Of a stretch of DNA of 64,000 nt, positions 23,009-31,592 are shown one piece after another; the first letter of the stretch is position 1; each line of letters opens with the position of its first letter. The position numbers and the translations under genes were made by a program. Below the pieces are notes generated by a model. That model ran no database searches. It saw only the letters and a program-made list of their open reading frames with translations, and had not been told where the DNA came from. Source of the stretch: Sphingomonas sp. NFR04 (GTDB taxonomy: Bacteria > Pseudomonadota > Alphaproteobacteria > Sphingomonadales > Sphingomonadaceae); contig NZ_FORV01000010.1 of assembly GCF_900114095.1 (NCBI RefSeq), positions 1-64,000 on the forward strand, written 5' to 3'.

Positions 23009-26000
23009 ATGCGCTGCTTCCTGGCCGGTCTGCTCGTCGCGACCTCGCTCAATGCACCCGCGCTCGCGCAGCAGGCATCGGTCTTCCCCGTGGCGCCGGA
23101 CGAACCGCGCGCCGTGACCGTGAAGGCGCGCGGCGACGGCAAGACGGACGATACCGCGGCGTTGCAGAAGGCGCTCGACGATGCCCGCGACGCCACGCGG
23201 CACGGCATCGTCTTCCTCCCCTCGGGTCGTTACCGCATCACCCGCACGCTGGTCGTGCCGGCGGGCGTGCGCGTCTACGGCGTCGGGCGCACGCGGCCGA
23301 CGATCCTGCTCGGCGCTAGCACGCCCGGCTTCCAGCAGGGCGTCTCGACGATGATCGTGTTCGGCGGCGACGACCAATATGCGGTCGGCAAGGTGCCGGT
23401 GCCCGTCCCCAATGTCGTGCCCCGCGACAAGATCGTCCGCGATGCCAATTCGGGGACCTTCTATTCCTCGATGAGCAATGTCGACATCGAGATTGCCGAG
23501 GGCAATCCGGCGGCGGCGGGCGTGCGCTTCCGCATGGCGCAGCATGCCTTTCTCAGCCACATGGAGTTCCGCCTCGGCAGCGCCTTCGCCGGGGTCTACC
23601 AGGCCGGCAACGTGATCGAGAAGGTGGCATTCAAGGGCGGGCGCTACGGCATCGTTACCGAGAAGACCTCGCCCGCCTGGCAGTTCACGCTGATCGATTC
23701 GACCTTCGACGGCCAGCGCGAGGCGGCGATCCGCGAGCATGAGGTGGACCTGACGCTGGTCAACGTCGCGATCCGCGACACGCCCGTCGGGATCGAGATC
23801 GACCGCGGCTATTCGGACTCGCTCTACGGCAAGGACGTGCGGTTCGAACGCGTGGCGAAGGCAGGCGTGGTGATCTCCAACGAGGACAGCGCCTTCACCC
23901 AGATCGGCTTCGATAACGCGGTTGCGGTCGACAGCCCGGTCTTCGCCCGCTTCCGGGAGAGCGGCAAGACCGTGGCGGGGAAGGGCAGGGCCTACCGCGT
24001 CGGCGCCTTCTCCTATGGCCTGAAGGTGCCCAAGCTCGGCGAGATGGGGAAGACCGACCTGCAGGCGGAGATCCAGCCGCTGGCGAGCGTGCCCGCGCGT
24101 CGCGAACTGGCCGTGCGCGCGCTGCCGCCGATGGCCGAGTGGGTCAATGTCCGCAAACTGGGGGTGAAGGGCGACGGCACCACCGACGACACCGCCGCGC
24201 TGCAAAAGGCGATCGACGGCAATCGCGTGCTCTATCTGCCGATCGGCTTCTACAAGGTGACCGACCGGCTCAAGCTGCGCCCCGACACCGTGCTGATCGG
24301 CCTGCACCCGGCGACCACCCAGCTCTATATCCCCGACGACAATCCGGCGCATCGCGGGCTGGGCAGCGTGATTCCGATCCTCGAGACGCCGCAGGGCGGC
24401 GACAACATCCTCTCCGGCCTCGGCCTGTTCACCGGCCGGGTGAACCCGCGCGCTTCGGCGGTGCTGTGGCGCTCGGGCGCGAACAGCCTGATGCAGGACG
24501 TGAAGATCATGGGCGGCGGCGGCACCCCCACCGCCGACGGCAAGCCGCTCGGCAGCCTGCAGGGTCGTACCGGCGATCCCGTGGCCGAAGGCCGGTGGGA
24601 CGCGCAATATCCGAGCATCTGGGTGACCGACAATGGCGGCGGCACCTTCACCGATGTGTGGAGCCCCAACACCTTCGCCCAGGCCGGCTTCTACGTCACC
24701 AACACCAGCACGCCGGGCCATGTCTACGAGATGTCGGTCGAGCATCACGTCCGCAACGAGTTCGTGCTCGACAATGTGGCGAACTGGGAGTTCCTCGCGC
24801 CGCAGACTGAGCAGGAAGTAGGCGACGGTCCCGATGCGGTCTCGCTGGAGATCCGCAACTCGCGCAACCTGCTGTTCGCCAATTATCATGGCTATCGCGT
24901 TACCCGCAGCTACCACCCGGCGAAGAGCGCGGTACGGCTGTTCAATGCCTCGGACATCCGCTTCCGCAACGTCCATGTGAATGCCGAGAGCGGCTTCGCG
25001 GCGTGTGACGACGAGGGCTGCGGCACGTTCCTGCGTGTCAGCAAATATCCGTTCGACAATGCGATCGAGGACGTGACCGGAAAGAAGCTGGTCCGCGAAC
25101 GCGAGTTCGCGCGGCTGGATGTCGGCGCCGTCGAGCGGCAGGTGGCGGAGAAGCCGCTGACCGGCAAGGTCGAGAAGCTCGAGGACGGCCTCTACTCGAT
25201 CTCCGGTGCGACGGTGGATGCGCAGGGGCGGCTCTACTTCATCGACCGCCGCTTCCAGCGGATCCAGCGCTGGACCGAGGCCAAGGGCCTGGAGATCATC
25301 CGCGACCATGCGCTTGATCCGGTGAATCTCGCGGTCGACGCCTCGGGACATCTGCTGGTGCTGTCGTCGCTCGGCGCCAAGGGCGCGGCCTATTCGATCG
25401 ACCCCGATGGCCCGCGCGACCAGCTCACCCGCATCGAGCCGACGCCGATCGGCGCGAGCACGGGCGCCAAGACGCTGCTGCCGGTAAACTGGTGGGCGAA
25501 CGGCGAATTCCGCGACCAGCTGAACCAGCAGACCTACCAGTTCACCACCATGGCCGAGCTGTTCGCCAAGGAAGCGATGGAGCCCAAGACGCAAGCCTAT
25601 GTCTCGCCCGACGGCAGCGTCGCGCTGCCTGCCTTCCGGGTGTGGCAGCAGGGGCCGGTCGACCATGTCGGCTGGCGCTGGTCGCACGCGCTTAACGCCA
25701 ACGGGCTGGTCGCCGGCAAGCAGGGCGAGCGGCTGTTCGTCACCAACGGATCGGAGAACATCACCTATACCGGCACCGTGGGCCCGGCGGGCACGCTGAC
25801 CAACCTCAAGCCCTTCGCCAATCGCGGCGGCGAGAGCGTGGCGGTGGCGCCGGACGGGCGGGTCTATGTCGCGAACGGGCAGGTGTTCGTCTACGCCGCC
25901 GACGGCAAGGAAGTTGGCCGGATCGACGTGCCCGAGCGCCCGCTCCAGATCCTGTTCGGCGGCACGGACAAGCGCACGCTGTTCATCCTGACGCACCACG

Positions 26001-26023
26001 CACTCTACGCCGCACGACCCTGA
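23009..26023 (+). CDS. exported tandem beta-helix (GH55-like) protein fused to an SMP-30-like propeller
   Basis: A protein of about 1004 residues with a signal peptide (MRCFLAGLLVATSLNAPALAQ). Two pectate-lyase-3-type beta-helix domains begin with nearly the same motif, ARGDGKTDDTAALQKAL near residue 38 and VKGDGTTDDTAALQKAI near residue 385. Tandem helices of this kind are typical of GH55 beta-1,3-glucanases. From about residue 720 a gluconolactonase/SMP-30-like repeat domain follows (ISGATVDAQGRLYFIDRRFQ, GGESVAVAPDGRVYVANGQ). The substrate is unknown; a beta-glucan is plausible. In-frame ATGs at 22973, 22997 and 23003 also exist; 23009 has GGGGA at 5 bases and the best signal peptide. Confidence 0.75.
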   Translation: MRCFLAGLLVATSLNAPALAQQASVFPVAPDEPRAVTVKARGDGKTDDTAALQKALDDARDATRHGIVFLPSGRYRITRTLVVPAGVRVYGVGRTRPTILLGASTPGFQQGVSTMIVFGGDDQYAVGKVPVPVPNVVPRDKIVRDANSGTFYSSMSNVDIEIAEGNPAAAGVRFRMAQHAFLSHMEFRLGSAFAGVYQAGNVIEKVAFKGGRYGIVTEKTSPAWQFTLIDSTFDGQREAAIREHEVDLTLVNVAIRDTPVGIEIDRGYSDSLYGKDVRFERVAKAGVVISNEDSAFTQIGFDNAVAVDSPVFARFRESGKTVAGKGRAYRVGAFSYGLKVPKLGEMGKTDLQAEIQPLASVPARRELAVRALPPMAEWVNVRKLGVKGDGTTDDTAALQKAIDGNRVLYLPIGFYKVTDRLKLRPDTVLIGLHPATTQLYIPDDNPAHRGLGSVIPILETPQGGDNILSGLGLFTGRVNPRASAVLWRSGANSLMQDVKIMGGGGTPTADGKPLGSLQGRTGDPVAEGRWDAQYPSIWVTDNGGGTFTDVWSPNTFAQAGFYVTNTSTPGHVYEMSVEHHVRNEFVLDNVANWEFLAPQTEQEVGDGPDAVSLEIRNSRNLLFANYHGYRVTRSYHPAKSAVRLFNASDIRFRNVHVNAESGFAACDDEGCGTFLRVSKYPFDNAIEDVTGKKLVREREFARLDVGAVERQVAEKPLTGKVEKLEDGLYSISGATVDAQGRLYFIDRRFQRIQRWTEAKGLEIIRDHALDPVNLAVDASGHLLVLSSLGAKGAAYSIDPDGPRDQLTRIEPTPIGASTGAKTLLPVNWWANGEFRDQLNQQTYQFTTMAELFAKEAMEPKTQAYVSPDGSVALPAFRVWQQGPVDHVGWRWSHALNANGLVAGKQGERLFVTNGSENITYTGTVGPAGTLTNLKPFANRGGESVAVAPDGRVYVANGQVFVYAADGKEVGRIDVPERPLQILFGGTDKRTLFILTHHALYAARP

Positions 26024-26149
26024 GCGGGACCGGGCCGGGGGCGTCTACCACCTATGTCGTAGATGCCTGCGGTGCTCGGCAGGTCTAGCGTTGCAACATC
26101 ATTGCCACGGGTCGGATAACGGCCGGAAAACATTGGAGGGGTTCGTCGC

Positions 26150-29122
26150 ATGAAAGCCATTCTCACGTCGCAGCTGCGCCTTGGCGGCGCGAGCCTGATT
26201 GCGCTCGCGGCCATGGGATGGGCGAGTGCGGCGAATGCCCAGAGCACCACCACTGCGGAGCCGGCGCCCGCCGCCGAAGTGCCGCAGGCGGACACCGCTG
26301 CCCAGACCGAGCAGAACGACCAGATCGTCGTCACCGGCTCGCGCATCATCGCCAGCGGCTTCACCGCCCCGACACCCACCACCGTGATCGGCGCCGAGCA
26401 GATCGCCGCCAATGCGCAGCCGAACCTGTTCAACACCATTGCCCAGCTGCCTTCGCTCCAGGGTTCGACCGGCGCGGCGACCGGCACGTTCAGCACCTCG
26501 AGCGGTACCCAGGGGCTCAGCTCCTTCTCGCTGCGCGGCCTCCAGCCGATCCGCACGCTGACGCTGCTCGACGGCCAGCGCGTCGCCGCTGCGAACGTCA
26601 GCGGGGTGCCGGACATCAGCCTGTTCCCGCAGCTGCTGGTCAAGCGCGTCGACGTGGTCAATGGCGGCGCCTCGGCCACCTATGGCTCGGACGCTGTCGG
26701 CGGCGTGGTGAACTTCATCACCGATACCCGCTTTACCGGTTTCAAGGCCAATGTGATGGGCGGCATCACCACCTATGGCGACAACAAGCAGATCCTGGCG
26801 CAGGGCGCCTGGGGCGGATCCTTCGCGGGCGACAAGCTGCACGTGATCGTCAGCGGCGAATATGCTCATGACGGCGGTGTCGGCCCCGGCGATTTCGGCA
26901 CCGATCTCGCCCGCAGCCGCGACTGGTACAAGGCGACGACGCTGCTCAACACCGGCGTGACCACCGGTGGGTCGCCGCAGTTCGTCTACAGCGACTATGC
27001 CCAGCCCTATCAATATGCCCGCTACGGCCTGATCAACAACGGCCCGCTCCAGGGCATCGCCTTCGACGCCGCCGGCAACCCGTACAATTTCCAGTACGGC
27101 TCGGGCGGCCAGCCGCTCGGCAACGGCCGGGTGAGCAACTGCTATCCGGGCAACAGCTTCTGCGTCGGCGGCGACCTGACCGGCGCGCCGGGTTCGGGCG
27201 CGTCGCTGGTTTCCAAGCTGCAGCGCGTCGTCGGCTATACGCGGATCGGCTATGATTTCGCGCCGGGCAACGAATTCTACGGCACGCTCAGCATCGGCCA
27301 GGTCAAGACCAACAACCAGCCGAGCCCGGGCTATAACCGCCCCAATTTGACCGTGCAGTGCGCCAACCCGTATTTGCCGCAGCTGGTGCGCGATCGCTGC
27401 GCCACGGCGGGGATTACCTCGTTCAACTTCGGCACCAGCAACGGCGCCTTCCCCGATCCGCAGGTCTATACCGATCGCCGCCAGTATCGCGGCGTGCTCG
27501 GCGCCAAGGGCAAGTTCTCGGCAGGCGGCGGCGAGTGGAACTATGATGCCTATTACGAGCATGGCGAGACGATCGCGGACATCAACGTCCATGATATCGT
27601 CCTGCAGAACCGCTATGTCGCCGCGACCAACGCGATCGCCCTCAACGGCGCGATCGTCTGCGCCGATCCGGTGGCGCGCGCGGCGGGCTGCCAGCCGATC
27701 AACGTGTTCGGCGGCTTCGTGCCCTCGGCCTCGGCGCTGGCCTATGTCACCCCGGCGGCCGGACCCTTCCAGCATACCAAGCTGACCCAGGACGTGGTGA
27801 GCGCCAATATCTCGGGCAATCTGTTCGACCTCTGGGCCGGCCCGCTCAGCCTGGCGATCGGTGGCGAGTATCGCCGCGAATTCTACCGGGTGAACGCCGA
27901 TCCGTACGGCGCGGGCGCGACCAGCCCGAACAGCGCCGCCTATCCGGCCGATCCGCTGCTCAACCAGACGCTCGGCAGCAACTGGGCGGCGGGCAACTAC
28001 AAGAATGGCGGCGGCCGCTACAATGTCTACGAGTTCTCGGCGGAAACCAACCTGCCGCTGCTCGACAGCGCGAGCTTCGGCCGAGCCAATCTGAACGCGG
28101 CCGCCCGCTACACGCACTACAGCACCTCGGGCTCGGTCTGGGCGTGGAAGATCGGGGGCACCTGGTCGACCCCGATCGACGGGATCCGCCTGCGCGCGGT
28201 CACCTCGCGCGATGTGCGGGCGCCGAACCTCTCCGAGCTGTTCGCCGCGCCCACCGTCACCACGCTGCCCAACTTCAACGATCCGTTCCGCAACGTCGCG
28301 GTGCAGGCGTTTCAGAACACCGTGGGCAACCCCAACCTCAAGCCCGAAATCGCCCGCAACACCGAAGTGGGGATCACACTGGCCAACCCGACCTGGCTGC
28401 CGGGCCTGAGCCTCTCGTTCGACTATTACACGATCAAGCTGAGCGGCGTCGTCTCCACCCTGTCGCCCGACCAGATCGTCCGCTTCTGCTTCGAGGGCAA
28501 CCAGGCCTTCTGCGGCGGCTTCGTGCTCAACAGCCCGGTGCAGGGCGGCAATTTCATCAACGTCCAGCCGTTCAACCTGGCGAGCTGGAAGACCAGCGGC
28601 TTCGACATCGAGGCGAGCTATCGCTGGCAGCGCCCGCTCGGCCTGCCGGGCAACTTCACCGTCCGCGCGCTCGGCACGCATGTGCAGGAGTTCCTCGTCC
28701 GCGCCGGCATCGCCGGGGTGGCGACGGTGGATAATGCCGGCGCCAACAACGGCGCGACGCCCGACTGGAAGTGGCTGGCGATCCAGACCTACGATACCGA
28801 CAAGTTCAGCCTGCTGGTGCAGGAGCGCTGGTTCTCCGACGGCAATTTCGGCAACCAATATGTCGAGTGCCAGAGCGGCTGCCCGGTCTCGACCGGCAAC
28901 AACCCGACGATCAGCCGCAACTTCATGCCCGGCGCCTTCTATGTCGACGTCGGCGGCTCCTACAAGGTGACCCGCGGGCTGGAGGGCTATTTCAAGGTCG
29001 ACAACCTTTTCAATGTCGATCCCGCCCCGGCGCCGCAGACCAATACCGGCCTCGACGTCAATCCGGCGCTCTACGACACGATCGGCCGCACCTATCGCAT
29101 CGGCGTGCGCCTGAACTTCTGA
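26150..29122 (+). CDS. TonB-dependent receptor (beta-helix locus)
   Basis: Outer-membrane transporter of 990 residues: signal peptide ending at ASAANAQ, a Gln/Ala linker, plug domain from QIVVTGSRI, and a barrel ending ...GRTYRIGVRLNF. GGAGGGG lies 9 bases before the ATG. The plug contains SFSLRGLQPIRTLTLLDGQR and NGGASATYGSDAVGGVVNFI, both standard. It follows the tandem beta-helix protein by 126 bases in the same direction, so it probably imports the oligosaccharides this enzyme releases. A strong terminator follows. Confidence 0.92.
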   Translation: MKAILTSQLRLGGASLIALAAMGWASAANAQSTTTAEPAPAAEVPQADTAAQTEQNDQIVVTGSRIIASGFTAPTPTTVIGAEQIAANAQPNLFNTIAQLPSLQGSTGAATGTFSTSSGTQGLSSFSLRGLQPIRTLTLLDGQRVAAANVSGVPDISLFPQLLVKRVDVVNGGASATYGSDAVGGVVNFITDTRFTGFKANVMGGITTYGDNKQILAQGAWGGSFAGDKLHVIVSGEYAHDGGVGPGDFGTDLARSRDWYKATTLLNTGVTTGGSPQFVYSDYAQPYQYARYGLINNGPLQGIAFDAAGNPYNFQYGSGGQPLGNGRVSNCYPGNSFCVGGDLTGAPGSGASLVSKLQRVVGYTRIGYDFAPGNEFYGTLSIGQVKTNNQPSPGYNRPNLTVQCANPYLPQLVRDRCATAGITSFNFGTSNGAFPDPQVYTDRRQYRGVLGAKGKFSAGGGEWNYDAYYEHGETIADINVHDIVLQNRYVAATNAIALNGAIVCADPVARAAGCQPINVFGGFVPSASALAYVTPAAGPFQHTKLTQDVVSANISGNLFDLWAGPLSLAIGGEYRREFYRVNADPYGAGATSPNSAAYPADPLLNQTLGSNWAAGNYKNGGGRYNVYEFSAETNLPLLDSASFGRANLNAAARYTHYSTSGSVWAWKIGGTWSTPIDGIRLRAVTSRDVRAPNLSELFAAPTVTTLPNFNDPFRNVAVQAFQNTVGNPNLKPEIARNTEVGITLANPTWLPGLSLSFDYYTIKLSGVVSTLSPDQIVRFCFEGNQAFCGGFVLNSPVQGGNFINVQPFNLASWKTSGFDIEASYRWQRPLGLPGNFTVRALGTHVQEFLVRAGIAGVATVDNAGANNGATPDWKWLAIQTYDTDKFSLLVQERWFSDGNFGNQYVECQSGCPVSTGNNPTISRNFMPGAFYVDVGGSYKVTRGLEGYFKVDNLFNVDPAPAPQTNTGLDVNPALYDTIGRTYRIGVRLNF

Positions 29123-29148
29123 TCCTTTCGTCCCCCCGACGATCTCCT

Positions 29149-29180
29149 GGTCCCGGCCGCAAGGTCGGGACCTTTGTTTT
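29149..29180 (+). terminator. intrinsic terminator
   Basis: GGTCCCGGCC (29149-29158), a GCAA tetraloop and GGTCGGGACC (29163-29172) form a 10-bp stem with one G-U pair, followed by TTTGTTTT. Canonical intrinsic terminator for the TonB receptor gene. Confidence 0.85.
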
Positions 29181-29255
29181 GTGGCGGAAACCGGAACGGC
29201 GGCAGGCGTTGAGGGCGGGTGCGCAACGCTGCGCCCCGAACAACGGAGACGAAGC

Positions 29256-29462
29256 ATGACCGAAGCCACCCAGAACGCCGCCAAGACCGTGTCGAACGGC
29301 AAGACCGCGCTGACCGACGATATCCGCGCCCATTTCTCGGGCGACGCCCCGATCACCGAAAAGGCCAAGAGCTTCGCTAAGGCGCGGCCCTGGACCAGCG
29401 CAGCCTTTCTCGGCATTGCCGCGCTGGCGGTGCTGAACGGCGTGCGCGGCGTCCGTCCGTAA
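29256..29462 (+). CDS. small protein with C-terminal membrane segment
   Basis: A 68-residue protein with a polar, amphipathic N-terminal half (MTEATQNAAKTVSNGKTALT) and a C-terminal hydrophobic stretch (WTSAAFLGIAALAVLNGV) ending in Arg. This arrangement resembles ElaB/YqjD (DUF883)-type ribosome- or membrane-associated proteins, but similarity is only general. GGAG is 7 bases before the ATG. Function unknown. Confidence 0.6.
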   Translation: MTEATQNAAKTVSNGKTALTDDIRAHFSGDAPITEKAKSFAKARPWTSAAFLGIAALAVLNGVRGVRP

Positions 29463-29561
29463 TCCGGTGCCGGGTGGCGGCCCGTTCGCCGTCACCCGGG
29501 CCTTGCAACCTTCGTGCCGTGCGGAAATACGCGTACTGGCAATTGGCCGCCGCCGGGGTTA

Positions 29562-29577
29562 TATACCGCTCGTTATG
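29562..29577. promoter_or_regulatory. candidate TetR operator at its own start
   Basis: TATACCGCTCGTTATG has one perfect half-site (TATACC) of the operator found at 30892-30907 and a degenerate second half; it overlaps the ATG of the TetR gene. It suggests autoregulation, weaker than control of the efflux promoter. Confidence 0.4.
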
Positions 29578-30186
29578 AAAACCGCAGCCTGTACCGTAGC
29601 CAAGGGTCGCCCCCGCGAGTTCGACGTAGAAGATGCGTTGGCGGCAGCGCTCCGCATCTTCTGGACCAAGGGCTATGAAGGTGCCTCGCTAACCGATCTG
29701 ACCGAGGCGATGGGCATTACCCGACCCAGCCTCTACGCCGCGTTCGGCAACAAGGAATCCTTGTTCTGCAAGGCGCTGGAACTCTACGAGCGCGAGAAGC
29801 TCTGTTATATCGGTCGCGCGCTCGAAGCGCCGACGGCGCGCGGTGTTGCCGAGGCCCTGCTGCGCGGGGCGCTCGAGCGTCAGCGCGATAGCAGCGATCC
29901 CAAGGGCTGCATGGGCGTGATCAACTCGGTGGCGTGCGGTGCCGAGGCCGAGTCGATTCGCGAGGAAGTGCTCAAGCGCGGCGAGTCCGCCAAGCGTGCG
30001 ATCGTCGAGCGGTTCGAACGCGCCAAGGCCGAAGACGACCTTCCGCCGCACGCGGATCCGGAGGGGCTGACCTCCTACATCATCGCGCTGATCCAGGGCA
30101 TCGCGCTGCAGGGTGGGGCGGGCACAAGCTGCGCCGATCTCGAGCGGCTCGTCCAGACCAGCCTGTCGATGTGGCCGGCGCGCTGA
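29575..30186 (+). CDS. TetR-family repressor of the efflux locus
   Basis: A 203-residue regulator with an N-terminal TetR helix-turn-helix (FDVEDALAAALRIFWTKGYE, then LTDLTEAMGITRPSLYAAFG) and a C-terminal ligand domain of the AcrR/QacR-like TetR_C type. The frame is open for 36 codons upstream; this ATG is chosen because it starts just before the conserved GRPREFD. It faces the RND efflux genes across a convergent lipoprotein gene. Palindromes TATACC-N4-GGTATA in front of the efflux operon are the likely targets. Confidence 0.9.
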   Translation: MKTAACTVAKGRPREFDVEDALAAALRIFWTKGYEGASLTDLTEAMGITRPSLYAAFGNKESLFCKALELYEREKLCYIGRALEAPTARGVAEALLRGALERQRDSSDPKGCMGVINSVACGAEAESIREEVLKRGESAKRAIVERFERAKAEDDLPPHADPEGLTSYIIALIQGIALQGGAGTSCADLERLVQTSLSMWPAR

Positions 30187-30201
30187 TGCCGGCCATTTGT
30201 T
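30172..30201 (+). terminator. intrinsic terminator overlapping the tetR stop
   Basis: TGGCCGGC (30172-30179) and GCCGGCCA (30188-30195) form an 8-bp perfect stem with an 8-base loop, followed by TTTGTT. The stem encloses the stop codon. Confidence 0.65.
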
Positions 30202-30215
30202 AGGGCGGCTTCGGC

Positions 30216-30683
30216 TCAGTCGTTCGGCACGGTCAGCACGATCCCGGTCTTGCCTTCCTGCTTCGAGACCATCACCGACACCTGCTTGCCGTCCTTCTCG
30301 CCGGTGATCATCGCCGCGTCGGGCATCAGCATGGACTGGGGCAGCTTCCACCCTTCCCTGGCCAGCGCGGCCTTGTAGAAATCGGCGACCTTGGCGACCG
30401 GATCCTGGGTCGCGAGCGTCACCATCTTGGTCTTGCGGCCGCCCGATTCGGTTTCCATCACGCCGTCGACGGTCGCGCCCGGATAGGCCGGCGCGTAGGC
30501 GGGCATCACCACCGCGGCCGCGGCGGCGCCCCGGATCGTCTTGATGCTGCCGTTCGCCGTGGTGATCGATGCGGTGCCGGCGCTCTCGTCGGTCTTGTAC
30601 GTCGTGCCCGCGATCGTCGCGGACTTCTCCTTGGACCCGCATGCGGCGAGCAGGACGGCGGCAATAAGGACGACAGGGCGCAT
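30216..30683 (-). CDS. putative lipoprotein
   Basis: A 155-residue protein with a lipoprotein signal (VLIAAVLLAACGSKEK; lipobox LAAC) and a small alpha/beta domain: an Ala-rich linker, YAPAYPGATVDGVMETES, VAKVADFYKAALAREGWK and a C-terminal strand. This resembles the sphingomonad lipoproteins that carry a BON/START-like or YPGA domain of unknown role. The frame is open for 98 codons upstream, but this ATG has GGAGAG and begins the signal. Its promoter region faces the efflux promoter and may share its TetR operators. Confidence 0.8.
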   Translation of the reverse strand: MRPVVLIAAVLLAACGSKEKSATIAGTTYKTDESAGTASITTANGSIKTIRGAAAAAVVMPAYAPAYPGATVDGVMETESGGRKTKMVTLATQDPVAKVADFYKAALAREGWKLPQSMLMPDAAMITGEKDGKQVSVMVSKQEGKTGIVLTVPND

Positions 30684-30843
30684 CGGGATCTCTCCAACAG
30701 ACGACGACGATGCAGACGTTTGGAACGCCTGGGCAACGGTCGTGTAGCTCCCGTCCGCTGGGATGGCAAACGCGCCGCCAGCCCCGCTTGAAGCGGTTTG
30801 ACAAGAAATCGTTTCGCGCCTGCAAAACACTCTTGCGAGGAAA

Positions 30844-30859
30844 AATACCGGGCGGTATA
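30844..30859. promoter_or_regulatory. TetR operator 1 of the efflux promoter
   Basis: AATACCGGGCGGTATA, a perfect 14-bp palindrome core (ATACCG-GG-CGGTAT, 30845-30858). It lies 47 bases upstream of operator 2 and just upstream of the -35 element. It could also block the divergent lipoprotein promoter. Confidence 0.7.
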
Positions 30860-30868
30860 AAAAGGCTG

Positions 30869-30897
30869 TTGACGCACCGCAGCGCGACTTATATACC
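30869..30897 (+). promoter_or_regulatory. efflux operon promoter
   Basis: TTGACG (30869-30874), 17-base spacer and TATACC (30892-30897). The -10 is part of operator 2, so bound TetR would exclude RNA polymerase. Confidence 0.65.
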
Positions 30898-30907
30898 GAC
30901 TGGTATA
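30892..30907. promoter_or_regulatory. TetR operator 2 of the efflux promoter
   Basis: TATACCGACTGGTATA: perfect 6-bp arms TATACC and GGTATA with a 4-base centre, the same layout as operator 1. It overlaps the -10 element. Confidence 0.72.
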
Positions 30908-31178
30908 GAAAGTGAGCCGCCGCCCCCACGGGGTTGCGGGCAGACGGAGACGCGGACATGCGCCAGCTTGCACGCAAGAAACGGGGTGAGCCCTAGGCTC
31001 TATCCGCTCATACCCACGTAGTAACAGGCGCTGCCTTACGGCAGATGGACGTAGCGAGGCATCGCTGCGATCCATGGCCCGCAACCAACTGAATTCATCC
31101 CGGCACCCGGAACCGCAAGAGGCGCTTTTCGGGAGGGCGGAGCCTTGCTCCCCGCCGGCGCAACCGAGGGAGTATGAC
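30908..31178 (+). other. long untranslated leader of the efflux operon
   Basis: About 270 bases lie between the predicted start site and the first gene. They contain small hairpins: CTGCC-TTAC-GGCAG (31031-31044) and AGCGA-GGCA-TCGCT (31053-31066) nested between ATGGA (31045-31049) and TCCAT (31071-31075). A 12-codon reading frame starts at 30958; I see no conserved gene. Post-transcriptional control is possible. Confidence 0.4.
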
Positions 31179-31592
31179 ATGGCATATCTCGATCTGAACG
31201 AAATGGCCGGCAACGCCGCCGCGCTGCCCGCCTTCCTCGCTGCGTCGCGCGAGGAGACCAAGCTGAGCGCGCTCGAATGGCAGGTCGTCGCGATCGCCCA
31301 GCGCGACCGCATGTCCTCGCTGGAGGCGCCGAGCCGCCTTTCGATCGCGGTGGGCGTGATCTTCGGCGGCGAGCGCGGCAATCCGCGGCTGGCCGATCCC
31401 AAGCTCGAGGCGCTGCGCCGCATCGCCGTCATTTCCTGGCACCGCGGTTTCCGCGTGCCCCAGTCCGAAATCCAGCGCTTCCACGAAGCCGGCTACACGC
31501 CCGGCCAGTTGGAGACGCTGCTCACCAGCATCAGCCGTGGTCGCGCGGCGATGAATCAGGGGAACCATCATGAATATGCACGCGCCCATTGA
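31179..31592 (+). CDS. AhpD/carboxymuconolactone decarboxylase-like protein lacking cysteines
   Basis: A 137-residue protein with the helical layout of the AhpD/CMD family: LSALEWQVVAIAQRDR matches the usual LSPREREIVALA segment and VPQSEIQRFHEAGYTPGQLETLL the C-terminal helix pair. It has no cysteine at all, so the CxxC peroxidatic pair is missing and redox chemistry is unlikely; a binding or sensory role is possible. GAGGGAG lies before the ATG. The last 23 bases overlap the adaptor gene, so it is the first gene of the efflux operon. Confidence 0.65.
   Translation: MAYLDLNEMAGNAAALPAFLAASREETKLSALEWQVVAIAQRDRMSSLEAPSRLSIAVGVIFGGERGNPRLADPKLEALRRIAVISWHRGFRVPQSEIQRFHEAGYTPGQLETLLTSISRGRAAMNQGNHHEYARAH

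Noticed and set aside
30958..30996. 12-codon frame in the efflux leader as attenuator peptide
   Set aside because: Weak ribosome site and no codon run or coupled terminator; not supported beyond chance.
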